NCBI RefSeq assembly: GCF_009917485.1
Contig: NZ_QZDT01000013.1
Location: forward strand, 1 to 64,000
Origin: Parablautia muri
GTDB taxonomy: Bacteria; Bacillota; Clostridia; Lachnospirales; Lachnospiraceae
Length of the DNA stretch: 64,000 bases
Direction: 5' to 3'
The position numbers and the translations under genes are program-made. Positions 18,802 through 27,311 of the stretch are shown in pieces; the first letter of the stretch is position 1; every line of letters starts with the position of its first letter. The notes under the pieces were generated by a model. That model saw nothing but the letters and a program-made list of their open reading frames with translations. It searched no databases and was not told the origin of the DNA.

Positions 18802-20202
18802 TTGAAAAGAAAACAAAATAATTCCACACACCAAACCGAGAAATCAAATAAATCCGACAGAAAAAATCAAACTTCGCCTTCTTCCGCGGCAGGGCCTGTT
18901 CCTATGGGAAAAAACCGTGAGCCCAAAATCTGGTATAAGCTGGACTTATCGGCCATTGTTTACCCTACTTTGCAGCGCAGGGACTTTTCTTCTGTTTACC
19001 GCTTGTCAGTGGTACTAAAAGAACCTGTAAGGCCGGATATCCTGCAGCAGGCCGCTGACATTACGCTCACCCGTTTTCCAACCTACAAGACAGCTATCCG
19101 AAAGGGATTATTCTGGCGGTATTTAGAGCCTAATAACCGCCCCGGTCCATTTGTGCAGGAGGATATTCGCAATTTTTGTATGCCTATGCCATTTAAAGCA
19201 GGCAGCCGTTACCTGTTACGTCTTTATTATTACGGCTGCAGAATTTCTTTGGAAGCCCACCACTGCCTTGGAGACGGTACCGGCGGCATGTGCGTCCTAC
19301 AGACACTCACAGCGGTCTACTTAAGGCTTCTTGGCCACTCTGTCTCCAACGGCTATTTCGTGATGGATGTTGATCAAGCGCCCGACCCTGAGGAGCTTGA
19401 GGATGCATACATGCGTTATGCGAACGCAAAAGTATGTCCCGCCCGCCCGGGTGAAAAGACCTATCGTGTAAGAGGTACCAGAGAACCCTTTTATACCTTT
19501 AACGTAATTGATGGAATTTTATCGGTTCAGGAAGTAAAAAAGGTTGCGGATGCCTATCATGCCACTATCACAGAATATTTAAATGCTGTTCTGTTATATG
19601 CCCTTTTGCAAAAGCAGCAGTCCGAATGGCATTTAAAACTGCGTCCAGTAAAAATTGCCATGCCAGTAAACCTGCGGCGCTTTTTTCCCTCCAAAACGCT
19701 GCGGAATTTTATCACCATGGTCTATCCCGCCATAGACCCCAGACTTGGAGAATACACCTTTGAAGAAATTGTAAATCAAGTGCACAATTACATGCGATAT
19801 TATATCAATGAAAAATTCCTGAAGGGGGATATCACAACCAATGCCAATACCCAGCGCAATCCTTTTATTCGTGTTGTCCCACTTTTTATAAAGGATTTTG
19901 TAGTCAGGCAGTTTTATACTCGTGTACAGGATAAAAATTCCTCTGCCGGGCTTACCAACATTGGAGCTCTTAAAGTGCCCAATGACATGAAGCCCTATAT
20001 CGACCGTTTTGATATTTACATGGGCCAGCCCTTTTCCTCACGCACCAACTGCGCCATTGTAAGCTTTGAGGATGTACTGACCATCAACTTTGCAAGCAGT
20101 ATTATGGAAACGGATGTGGAACGGTTTTTTTTCAGAAAACTGGTAAAGGATGGGATACATGTGACCATAGAAAGCAACCGCGAAAATTTGCAGGAAATAT
20201 GA
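18802..20202 (+). CDS. Alcohol acetyltransferase-like protein (condensation-domain fold)
   Basis: About 466 residues of the CoA-dependent acyltransferase superfamily, closest in pattern to alcohol acetyltransferases and NRPS condensation domains. The catalytic motif HHxxxDG appears as EAHHCLGDGTGG, and a second conserved stretch is VKIAMPVNLRRFFPSKTLRNF. The N-terminal 30 residues are Lys/Asn/Ser-rich and likely disordered. The start is uncertain: TTG at 18802 has AAGGCGG nine bases upstream, and a GTG lies at 18760. It is followed by a DUF6320-like membrane protein and preceded by a divergent esterase, suggesting ester synthesis and breakdown, though no substrate is known. Confidence 0.8.
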   Translation: MKRKQNNSTHQTEKSNKSDRKNQTSPSSAAGPVPMGKNREPKIWYKLDLSAIVYPTLQRRDFSSVYRLSVVLKEPVRPDILQQAADITLTRFPTYKTAIRKGLFWRYLEPNNRPGPFVQEDIRNFCMPMPFKAGSRYLLRLYYYGCRISLEAHHCLGDGTGGMCVLQTLTAVYLRLLGHSVSNGYFVMDVDQAPDPEELEDAYMRYANAKVCPARPGEKTYRVRGTREPFYTFNVIDGILSVQEVKKVADAYHATITEYLNAVLLYALLQKQQSEWHLKLRPVKIAMPVNLRRFFPSKTLRNFITMVYPAIDPRLGEYTFEEIVNQVHNYMRYYINEKFLKGDITTNANTQRNPFIRVVPLFIKDFVVRQFYTRVQDKNSSAGLTNIGALKVPNDMKPYIDRFDIYMGQPFSSRTNCAIVSFEDVLTINFASSIMETDVERFFFRKLVKDGIHVTIESNRENLQEI

Positions 20203-20292
20203 AAAATATAAATAAACAATCCTGTGTTTTTTAATCATACATCTAAGCTTACATGTAAATTGGCAGATTACCCAAAAGAATGGAGGATGATT

Positions 20293-20997
20293 ATGGCATA
20301 TTGCGTAAACTGTGGTGTGGAGCTTGAGCCTTCTCTTACGGAATGTCCACTCTGCAACACACCTGTTATTAATCCCAAAGAATTATATCAAACAAAAAAA
20401 ACCTCTCCCTACCCCAAAGCAAAGGGGCAAGTGGACGTGGTTAAGCGAAAAGACCTTGCAATTCTTACCAGTACCGTACTGATTGCTACCTCTCTCAGCT
20501 GTCTTTTGCTTAACCTTTTCGTATTTCCAAATAGTCTCTGGTCGCTGTTTATCATTGGCGCCTGTTTAGTTTTATTTGTGCTTGTATTTCCTGCCGTAAT
20601 ATATACCAAGCTTCCTATCTATATTTCTCTCTTATTTGACGGCGTGGCCGTAGGATTTTATTTGTATATGATAACCTTCAACACTGCCTCCAACAAGTGG
20701 TTTATAAGACTTGCCCTGCCCATTGTTGCCCTTGTTACCATTCTGGTAGAAATTTTTACTTTATTACTTCGCTCTTTCCCAGTTTTCTTTCTCACCACAG
20801 CTTTGTACTTTTTCGCCGAAATTGCATTTTTGTGTGTTGGAATTGAATTGTTAATTGCCCATTATTTAGATGCTCCCCTTAAACTGGTCTGGTCCGCCAT
20901 AGTCCTCACCGTGTGCGGCGTGATTGAAGTAGTACTCCTTACCATATTGTCAAGAAGCAGATTGCGGGATGCCATGCGTAGAAGACTGCACTTCTAG
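20293..20997 (+). CDS. Membrane protein with N-terminal zinc ribbon (DUF6320-like)
   Basis: A 234-residue protein with a zinc ribbon (C4, C7, C18, C21 in YCVNCGVELEPSLTECPLC) followed by six predicted transmembrane helices from about residue 55. The fold resembles proteins annotated as DUF6320; that name is from memory and moderately certain. GGAGG lies six bases before ATG 20293, while an ATG six bases earlier abuts the site. It follows the acyltransferase-like gene by 90 bases and the two probably form an operon. A regulatory or scaffold role in the membrane is possible but unproven. Confidence 0.75.
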   Translation: MAYCVNCGVELEPSLTECPLCNTPVINPKELYQTKKTSPYPKAKGQVDVVKRKDLAILTSTVLIATSLSCLLLNLFVFPNSLWSLFIIGACLVLFVLVFPAVIYTKLPIYISLLFDGVAVGFYLYMITFNTASNKWFIRLALPIVALVTILVEIFTLLLRSFPVFFLTTALYFFAEIAFLCVGIELLIAHYLDAPLKLVWSAIVLTVCGVIEVVLLTILSRSRLRDAMRRRLHF

Positions 20998-21017
20998 CAG
21001 CAAAATACCTATACGAA

Positions 21018-21142
21018 AGGATGATAGCGATTCTTTCGAACCTATCGACTGCTACGTTTTACAGAGCGAAAGCGCGGTGACGCTGGAATATTTGTTATTT
21101 CCAAGCGTCCTCTGTCTACCGTGTGGAAAGTAACTATCATTC
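21018..21142. repeat. Long nested palindromic element
   Basis: Four nested pairings are visible: GATGATAG (21020) with CTATCATT (21134), CTTTC (21033) with GAAAG (21126), ACAGAG (21061) with CTCTGT (21110), and GACGCTGGAA (21079) with TTCCAAGCGTC (21099). The result would be a roughly 120-base cruciform or RNA rod between convergent genes. It contains no ORF. A miniature palindromic repeat is the simplest reading. Confidence 0.6.
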
Positions 21143-21163
21143 AGGATATGACAGTAAATATAT

Positions 21164-21203
21164 AAAAAAAGTATTGAAAATTTTCTATTCTCAATACTTT
21201 TCT
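21164..21203 (-). terminator. Intrinsic terminator of rny
   Basis: AAGTATTGA (21169-21177) and TCAATACTT (21191-21199) form a nine-base stem. On the minus strand seven T follow at once. It lies 15 bases after the rny stop. Confidence 0.9.
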
Positions 21204-21217
21204 TATTTTACATTATT

Positions 21218-22765
21218 CTATTTTGCATAATCTACTACTCTCGATTCTCTGATTACATTTACCTTAATCTGTCCCGGATATTCCAATTCAGCTTCAATCT
21301 GTTTGGAAATATCTCTGGCTAAGAGAACCATATCGGAATCAGTAATCTGTTCCGGAACTACCATTACACGAATCTCTCTACCTGCCTGAATAGCAAAAGA
21401 TTTATCTACACCTTTAAAATTGTTTGTGATATCTTCTAACTGTTTTAGTCTGCTTGTATAAGTTTCCAGCGTTTCTCTTCTCGCTCCCGGTCTCGCTGCA
21501 GATATTGTATCAGAAGCTTGTACAATACATGCAATCAATGAATGAGGCTCCACATCGCCATGGTGGGATTCCACCGCATTGATAACTATCGGTGATTCCT
21601 TATATTTCCTGCACAGCTCAACACCTAACTGAATATGAGAACCTTCCATTTCATGATCCACAGCTTTACCAATATCATGCAAAAGACCTGCCCTTTTCGC
21701 CATCCTTACATCAAGGCCGAGTTCGGATGCTAACAATCCTGAAAGCTGAGCTACTTCTATAGAGTGCTTTAATGCATTCTGGCCGTAACTCGTTCTAAAT
21801 TTCATCTTACCAAGTAATCTTACAAGCTCAGGATGAACGCCATGTACGCCCACCTCTAAGGTCGCAGCCTCACCTTCCTCTTTAATCATGATATCAACTT
21901 CTTTTTGTGCCTTTTCAACCGTTTCCTCAATTCTAGCCGGATGGATACGTCCATCCACAATCAGCTTCTCAAGAGCGATTCTTGCAACTTCCCTTCGGAT
22001 AGGATCAAATCCTGATAAAATTACAGCTTCCGGTGTGTCATCGATAATCAAGTCAACACCTGTCAGCGTTTCAAGGGTTCTGATATTTCTGCCCTCTCTG
22101 CCTATAATCCTTCCTTTCATTTCATCATTGGGAAGCTGGACTACAGAAATTGTAGTTTCGGATACATGGTCAGCCGCACATTTCTGTATTGCTGTTACCA
22201 CATACTCCTTGGCTTTCTTGTCTGCTTCTTCTTTGGCGCGACTCTCCATTTCCTTGATCATCACAGCCGTTTCATGCTTTACTTCATCTTCAACAATTTT
22301 TAATAAGTATTCCTTTGCTTGTTCGGAGGTCAAACCTGAGATTCGTTCCAGTTCCTGTAATCTTTGTTCATTCAGCTTTGAAACTTCGGTCCTGAGCTTA
22401 GCTACTTCTTCTTCCTTAGCCGCCAGGCTTGCTTCTTTTTTCTCAATCGCCTCTGATTTCCTATCGATGTTTTCTTCCTTCTGCTGAACTCTGCGTTCAT
22501 AGCGCTGCGCCTCGGCACGGCGTTCCCTGATTTCCTTGTCCAGTTCGTTTTTGGTACGAATGGATTCTTCCTTTACTTCCAGTAAGGATTCACGCTTTTT
22601 TGTTTCAGCAGTTTTCAGTGCTTCATCAATAATCTCGCGCGCCTTTTCCTCGGCATTGCCAAGCTTAGTCTCCGATACTTTTTTGTAGTAATTCATTGAC
22701 AAAGCCCATACCGTAGGAGCCGCCACGATCAGTGTGACGATGACTGCAATCAAAACCTGCATCAT
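21218..22765 (-). CDS. rny: Ribonuclease Y
   Basis: RNase Y is the membrane-anchored endoribonuclease that starts mRNA decay in Firmicutes. The 515-residue protein has one N-terminal transmembrane helix (about 4-24), a long coiled coil (about 35-185, rich in Glu, Lys and Arg), a KH RNA-binding domain ([17 protein letters not shown]) and an HD domain ([20 protein letters not shown]). Length and order are typical. A GGAGGTGCTCC palindrome covers the ribosome binding site about twelve bases before the ATG, which may reduce or regulate initiation. It follows recA-recX. Confidence 0.97.
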   Translation of the reverse strand: MMQVLIAVIVTLIVAAPTVWALSMNYYKKVSETKLGNAEEKAREIIDEALKTAETKKRESLLEVKEESIRTKNELDKEIRERRAEAQRYERRVQQKEENIDRKSEAIEKKEASLAAKEEEVAKLRTEVSKLNEQRLQELERISGLTSEQAKEYLLKIVEDEVKHETAVMIKEMESRAKEEADKKAKEYVVTAIQKCAADHVSETTISVVQLPNDEMKGRIIGREGRNIRTLETLTGVDLIIDDTPEAVILSGFDPIRREVARIALEKLIVDGRIHPARIEETVEKAQKEVDIMIKEEGEAATLEVGVHGVHPELVRLLGKMKFRTSYGQNALKHSIEVAQLSGLLASELGLDVRMAKRAGLLHDIGKAVDHEMEGSHIQLGVELCRKYKESPIVINAVESHHGDVEPHSLIACIVQASDTISAARPGARRETLETYTSRLKQLEDITNNFKGVDKSFAIQAGREIRVMVVPEQITDSDMVLLARDISKQIEAELEYPGQIKVNVIRESRVVDYAK

Positions 22766-22906
22766 CTTACAGGAGCACCTCCTTATTTAGTTTTCATTGT
22801 ACCCTGATCTATATAGAATGTATGTAATAAACCATGACACGAATGATATGCATGTTTATTCTAATGAAACATTCTAAAAGCAATCTACAACACTTAAATT
22901 TTAAAC

Positions 22907-23530
22907 TCAAATAATTGTTATGTCAAGTGAAAGTGCATTTCTTATATTTTCAGCCGCAAATCCTTTTCGATATAGAAAAGCCACCATCTTCTGTTTTTCC
23001 TTAAAATCAGCCGTTTGAGCCGCAAAATGTTTTTTTTGCATCCATTGAAAAATTTGTTTTTTCTCCAGCTCTTTTTTATCCTCTCCTACTATACCCTCCC
23101 ACATCCGCTCAATGATTTCTTTAGAGACTCCTTTTACTGATAAATCCATGTAAATCCTGTTTTGGCTTTTTATTTCCTTATTATATTCTATATAATCAGC
23201 AGCATACCGCTCATCATCTATATAGCCAAAGGATATCACATAATCTAATGCTTCTTTTATAATGCCATCAGGATAGCCCCCTTTTTTCAACTTTTCCTCC
23301 AGTTGAAAAGCTGTGTAGGAACGGCTCTTTAGCAGATTCATTGCCCGCAGCTTTGCCCTCTTTGGCAGTACCTCTTTCATGATTTTTTGGTAGCTTTCCT
23401 CGTCAAGCTCCTGGTTTTGTTTTATTTCATAGGCACGTACTTCACCTTTGTATAAAACAAAGGTGAATGTGTCATCTATCTCTATTTCTAATCTGGATTT
23501 GTCGATTTGCTTAATATCCGTTACTGTCAT
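22907..23530 (-). CDS. recX: Regulatory protein RecX
   Basis: RecX binds RecA filaments and limits recombination and the SOS response. The 207-residue protein consists of three-helix repeats: MNLLKSRSYTAFQLEEKLKKGG, VISFGYIDDERYAADYIEY and KGVSKEIIERMWE are recognisable. The N-terminal strand-rich segment (LEIEIDDTFTFVLYKGEV) is typical of Firmicute RecX. It lies 91 bases downstream of recA in the same direction, the normal context. The ribosome binding site (GGTGA) is weak, in keeping with low expression. Confidence 0.92.
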   Translation of the reverse strand: MTVTDIKQIDKSRLEIEIDDTFTFVLYKGEVRAYEIKQNQELDEESYQKIMKEVLPKRAKLRAMNLLKSRSYTAFQLEEKLKKGGYPDGIIKEALDYVISFGYIDDERYAADYIEYNKEIKSQNRIYMDLSVKGVSKEIIERMWEGIVGEDKKELEKKQIFQWMQKKHFAAQTADFKEKQKMVAFLYRKGFAAENIRNALSLDITII

Positions 23531-23621
23531 CTGTCACCACACTTCGCCTATTTTGCTTATTATGATAGAACTGAAGAAGCATTCTGGTTTAAAACCGCAC
23601 GCAAATTAGATCTTTTTCATT

Positions 23622-24743
23622 TTATTTTTCTGCTTCTTCGGTTGTTTTCTCTTTTCCTGTTTCAGCCGACTTTTTGGCTGCTGCGGTTTTGCCTTTTCCT
23701 TCGTTGGCTTTTTCTTTTCCTGCATCGGGAGACTTTTCTTTTATGGTGTCCTGAAATCCATAGTGCTCTCTCACTTTTTCACATATTTCTTCATAAATTT
23801 CCTGATTATTTTTCAAATACTGTTTAGCGTTTTCCCGCCCCTGTCCAATCTTATTTCCGTTATAGGCATACCAGGCGCCGCTTTTATTGACAATATTTAC
23901 ATTTGCAGCCAAATCAAGCACATCGCCTACGGTTGAAATACCCTCACCAAAAATAATGTCAAACTCCGCTTCTTTAAAAGGAGGTGCAATTTTATTCTTC
24001 ACCACCTTGACCCTCGTTCTGTTTCCAATGGCCTCGCCGCTTTGTTTGATGGCTTCGATTCTGCGCACATCCAGCCTTACGGAAGAATAAAATTTAAGCG
24101 CGCGCCCACCTGTGGTAGTCTCCGGATTGCCAAACATAATTCCTACCTTCTCACGCAGCTGATTGATAAATATAACCGTACAGTTGGATTTGCTGATAAC
24201 CGCCGTCAGCTTACGAAGGGCCTGAGACATAAGTCTTGCCTGAAGGCCTACATGGGAATCCCCCATATCGCCGTCAATTTCCGCCTTGGGAACAAGCGCG
24301 GCAACCGAGTCCACCACGATAATATCAATGGCTCCTGAGCGAACCATAGTTTCCGTAATTTCCAGCGCCTGTTCTCCATTATCAGGCTGGGAAATATAAA
24401 GATTATCCACGTCCACCCCTATGTTCTTGGCATATACAGGGTCAAGCGCATGTTCCGCATCAATGAAGCCTGCAATACCGCCCCTTTTTTGGACTTCCGC
24501 AATCATATGCAGGGTAACGGTAGTCTTACCACTGGATTCCGGTCCATATATCTCAATAATTCTTCCCTTCGGTATTCCGCCAAGTCCCAGCGCTATGTCC
24601 AGACTCAGCGAACCGGTCGGAATCGTCTCCACGTTCATCCGTGCGGAAGAATCTCCTAATTTCATCACCGCACCTTTTCCAAACTGCTTCTCAATCTGCC
24701 CTAAGGCCGCATCCAATGCTTTTAATCTGTCTTCTTTTTCCAT
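23622..24743 (-). CDS. recA: Recombinase RecA
   Basis: RecA drives homologous strand exchange and activates LexA self-cleavage. The 373-residue protein has the Walker A motif GPESSGKTT near residue 65, the MAW motif ([20 protein letters not shown]), Walker B ([18 protein letters not shown]) and the L2 loop signature [20 protein letters not shown] Lys/Glu/Ala-rich tail of about 40 residues ([19 protein letters not shown]) is longer and more repetitive than in Bacillus, and replaces the usual acidic tail. Two LexA boxes and a consensus promoter lie upstream. Confidence 0.98.
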   Translation of the reverse strand: MEKEDRLKALDAALGQIEKQFGKGAVMKLGDSSARMNVETIPTGSLSLDIALGLGGIPKGRIIEIYGPESSGKTTVTLHMIAEVQKRGGIAGFIDAEHALDPVYAKNIGVDVDNLYISQPDNGEQALEITETMVRSGAIDIIVVDSVAALVPKAEIDGDMGDSHVGLQARLMSQALRKLTAVISKSNCTVIFINQLREKVGIMFGNPETTTGGRALKFYSSVRLDVRRIEAIKQSGEAIGNRTRVKVVKNKIAPPFKEAEFDIIFGEGISTVGDVLDLAANVNIVNKSGAWYAYNGNKIGQGRENAKQYLKNNQEIYEEICEKVREHYGFQDTIKEKSPDAGKEKANEGKGKTAAAKKSAETGKEKTTEEAEK

Positions 24744-24856
24744 AGAAATCCTCCGTTCTTACCATCCCAATCAATCTTTAACACTATAACCGGCTTTTCC
24801 TTCAGCCTATATCTCTGAAACGCTGTCACGCTTTTCATGACAACATATGAAGTTGA

Positions 24857-24868
24857 GAACATTTGTTC
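24857..24868. promoter_or_regulatory. LexA (SOS) box 1 upstream of recA
   Basis: GAACATTTGTTC is a perfect GAAC-N4-GTTC palindrome, the Gram-positive LexA/DinR site. It lies just downstream of the recA -10 element, where a bound repressor would block transcription. Confidence 0.85.
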
Positions 24869-24874
24869 TTAATC

Positions 24875-24903
24875 ACTATAAAACAAACGTTCGGTTTTGT
24901 CAA
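24875..24903 (-). promoter_or_regulatory. recA promoter with LexA box 2 in the spacer
   Basis: On the minus strand, TTGACA (24903-24898) and TATAGT (24880-24875) are separated by 17 bases. The spacer contains CGAACGTTTGTTT, a near-consensus LexA site at 24881-24893. LexA bound there would cover both promoter elements. Confidence 0.85.
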
Positions 24904-25153
24904 TGAAATATTGTATTTCATTTATTAAAACTTATTATACAGGTTTAAATGTCCAATAAAACTCCCTCAAAGGCATCTTCCCCCTTTCTTTTTGCTCTTT
25001 TGCTTTGGATGATTGGCAGAAAATGCCGGATATGCAAAGCAGAATCTCACGCCGCCCCGAATTAGTCAGCGAAGAATTATGAATGTGCAAGGCGCTGGTA
25101 ATAGCTCCGGCAAGCCTGGCTATTACCAGATTAAATCCTTGAAAATAAGCTCT
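24904..25153. other. Intergenic region upstream of recA with a strong hairpin
   Basis: No credible gene is present. CTGGTAATAGC (25095-25105) and GCTATTACCAG (25119-25129) form an eleven-base perfect stem, 25 bases after the stop of the DUF3298-like gene. No T run follows, so it may be a rho-dependent end, an mRNA-stabilising hairpin or a repeat. The remainder is AT-rich spacer. Confidence 0.6.
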
Positions 25154-26068
25154 CTAAAAATGGCTTTGATACTCCTGATAGTCCTGATAGGTCACCGTCA
25201 CCCAGCCATAGTAATAGTTAAACCCCACCTCCATGCCCAGCGGTGTGTAAAAAATAATCAGGCTGGAATCATCTGTAAGCAGCATGGTAATATCCTGGTC
25301 TGAATACATGGAAAGGGAATCAATTTTACCATTTTGTTTTTCACAGCGGTCTCGGAAATCAATGGAAAATGCATCATCAATATGAAGCATCTGGGAATTG
25401 GTCAAAGCCATCCCGCTTTCCATATCTATATTCACGGAAATGATGTAGGTTTCATAAGTGGAGCCGTTTAACAAACCCTTCTCCGCATAGATAAGGCTGA
25501 GAATATCTTCATCCATATAGGTAACATAGCTTTCCGCTTCAAACCGAAAGCTTTCTTCATCGGAAATCCATTCCGACACTGACTCCATATATTCTTCTAC
25601 TTCCTCAATCTCCTTTTGTATAATATGATTGATACTTTCAGAGTCAATCAGCTCACCGGTTACCACCGGATAATGAATTTCCATGGAAAGATTTTCTTTT
25701 GGTATACTGGTATGTGTCTCAAACTCTATCTGATAAGATAAGTCCTCCCGTATGGCGTCATGAATTTCGTAATACGCCTCCTCACCATACCCATTGTCAT
25801 ATCCATAATCGTCCGGCTCATCATTATGATCATCTTCCGGAAAGTTTTTATCCTCACGTGCTCTCTCTGTCCGCTCTCTGTCCGCTTCCTGGCGGCTATC
25901 CTCACGCTGCCGTTGTATTTTTGCTTCGTTTATGTATGTTCTAACCCGCGTATATTCTCTTACAAACTGATACACCCCTATATACAACGCCACCAAAAGA
26001 ACAATAGCCCCACCGATACTGCCAAATACCACTGCTATTATCTTTCCGGAACTCCACTTTTTCTTCAT
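25154..26068 (-). CDS. Membrane-anchored DUF3298/RsiV-like protein
   Basis: A 304-residue protein with one N-terminal transmembrane helix (about 10-33), a highly charged coiled segment rich in Arg, Glu and Asp (about 38-75), an Asp/Tyr-rich linker and an extracytoplasmic domain. The C-terminal half, with SMYSDQDITMLLTDDSSLIIFYTPLGMEVGF cut here into its key parts (TDDSSLIIFY and GMEVGFNYY), has the pattern of DUF3298, the domain of anti-sigma factor RsiV. No zinc anti-sigma domain or sigma gene is present, so anti-sigma function is not supported. It lies between cinA and recA, where most relatives have nothing. Confidence 0.65.
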   Translation of the reverse strand: MKKKWSSGKIIAVVFGSIGGAIVLLVALYIGVYQFVREYTRVRTYINEAKIQRQREDSRQEADRERTERAREDKNFPEDDHNDEPDDYGYDNGYGEEAYYEIHDAIREDLSYQIEFETHTSIPKENLSMEIHYPVVTGELIDSESINHIIQKEIEEVEEYMESVSEWISDEESFRFEAESYVTYMDEDILSLIYAEKGLLNGSTYETYIISVNIDMESGMALTNSQMLHIDDAFSIDFRDRCEKQNGKIDSLSMYSDQDITMLLTDDSSLIIFYTPLGMEVGFNYYYGWVTVTYQDYQEYQSHF

Positions 26069-26138
26069 CTAATCCTCCCTGCATTTAACAGCTGCAAATT
26101 TTTCATCCAGAAGCTGACTTGTAAAACATTGCAGCGCT

Positions 26139-26639
26139 TCATGTTTCCAGCAGGCAGCGGTAAAGCTGCATAAGGGCTGCCTGCGTAGTCTGTCTGCGAA
26201 TTTCCAGCCTGTTCCCATTAAAATGATTCTCCGTAACAACAATCTTTCCATCTACAAAACACCCGATGTATACCAGTCCCACAGGCTTTTCCTGTGTTCC
26301 ACCACAAGGCCCTGCAATGCCTGTAACCGCTATCGCCACATGGGCCATTGCTGCCTTCGCCGCACCTGCCGCCATCTGCTTTGCCACCTGTCTGCTGACA
26401 GCTCCCCATGTTTCCAGTGCTTTTTCCTCAACGCCAAGAAGTTTATTTTTGGCCGAGTTAGCATATGTGACATAGCTCTCCTTAAACACATCTGAAACCC
26501 CCGCCACATTTACTATCGTTGAAGCAATCATGCCGCCGGTACAGGACTCTGCGCAGGTTATCTGCCATCCTTTTTCTTTCAATTTGCCGACTATCTTTTC
26601 CTCAATACATTCACCCTGCTGCAATTTTTCCTCTGGCAT
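26139..26639 (-). CDS. CinA C-terminal family nicotinamide-nucleotide amidohydrolase
   Basis: A 166-residue stand-alone CinA C-terminal domain, related to PncC, which deamidates nicotinamide mononucleotide to nicotinate mononucleotide in pyridine nucleotide recycling. The motifs TCAESCTGGMIASTIVNVAG, SYVTYANSAKNKLLGV and AVTGIAGPCGGTQEKPVGLV are conserved. The N-terminal competence-type CinA domain of about 250 residues is absent, as is common. The gene begins 19 bases after pgsA and lies upstream of recA, the usual pgsA-cinA-recA order. Confidence 0.93.
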   Translation of the reverse strand: MPEEKLQQGECIEEKIVGKLKEKGWQITCAESCTGGMIASTIVNVAGVSDVFKESYVTYANSAKNKLLGVEEKALETWGAVSRQVAKQMAAGAAKAAMAHVAIAVTGIAGPCGGTQEKPVGLVYIGCFVDGKIVVTENHFNGNRLEIRRQTTQAALMQLYRCLLET

Positions 26640-26658
26640 TGTTATATCGCTCCTGTTT

Positions 26659-27192
26659 TTATTTATTTTCTTTCATAACATCCTTATTTTTCATCACATA
26701 GTCCGCCAGTGACACTACTGTCAAAACAACTGCAATCCAAACCGCAATCTGCGTCAGTAAATGAAGTGCAGGCAGATCCGCAATCAGAAGACAGACTGCA
26801 ATCATCTGAAAAGTAGTTTTAAATTTTCCCCAATAGCTTGCAGCAATCACCACTCCATTGTCCGAAGCAACCAGCCTGAATCCGCTGATGATAAATTCTC
26901 TGGCAATGATAATGATAACCATCCATGCCGGTATCTTATGCAGCTCAATCAGACAGATTAACGCGGAACAAACCAAAAGCTTATCCGCAAGAGGGTCCAT
27001 AAATTTCCCAAAATTCGTTACAAGATTGTATTTTCGCGCTATCTTCCCGTCTAAAAGATCCGTGAGGCTGGCAAGCACGAATATGGCAAGCGCGATCCAT
27101 TTGTCATAAGGGGTAATTGGAATCAGTAAAAAAACAATGAAAAAAGGAATGAGTATTACCCGGAACATGGTAAGTTTATTTGGCAAATTCAT
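26659..27192 (-). CDS. pgsA: CDP-diacylglycerol-glycerol-3-phosphate 3-phosphatidyltransferase
   Basis: PgsA makes phosphatidylglycerophosphate, the precursor of phosphatidylglycerol, in the cytoplasmic membrane. The 177-residue protein has about five transmembrane helices and the CDP-alcohol phosphotransferase signature, seen as DLLDGKIARKYNLVTNFGKFMDPLADK, i.e. D-G-x2-A-R-x8-G-x3-D-x3-D. The amino end MNLPNKLTMFR is typical. It lies between rimO and cinA. Confidence 0.95.
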   Translation of the reverse strand: MNLPNKLTMFRVILIPFFIVFLLIPITPYDKWIALAIFVLASLTDLLDGKIARKYNLVTNFGKFMDPLADKLLVCSALICLIELHKIPAWMVIIIIAREFIISGFRLVASDNGVVIAASYWGKFKTTFQMIAVCLLIADLPALHLLTQIAVWIAVVLTVVSLADYVMKNKDVMKENK

Positions 27193-27311
27193 ACTTTAAA
27201 TCCTCCCTGCTGCCAAACGCCTTGCCCATCAAGTCTGGCAGGGCGCCGGTTCAATTTGTTATGACCACATAAGTCAATCTATATTTCAAAAACAATCCGC
27301 ACAAGTCAAGG

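Noticed and set aside
21888-22487. 199-codon frame opposite rny
   Set aside because: It mirrors the coiled-coil and KH regions of RNase Y, and has no translation signal.
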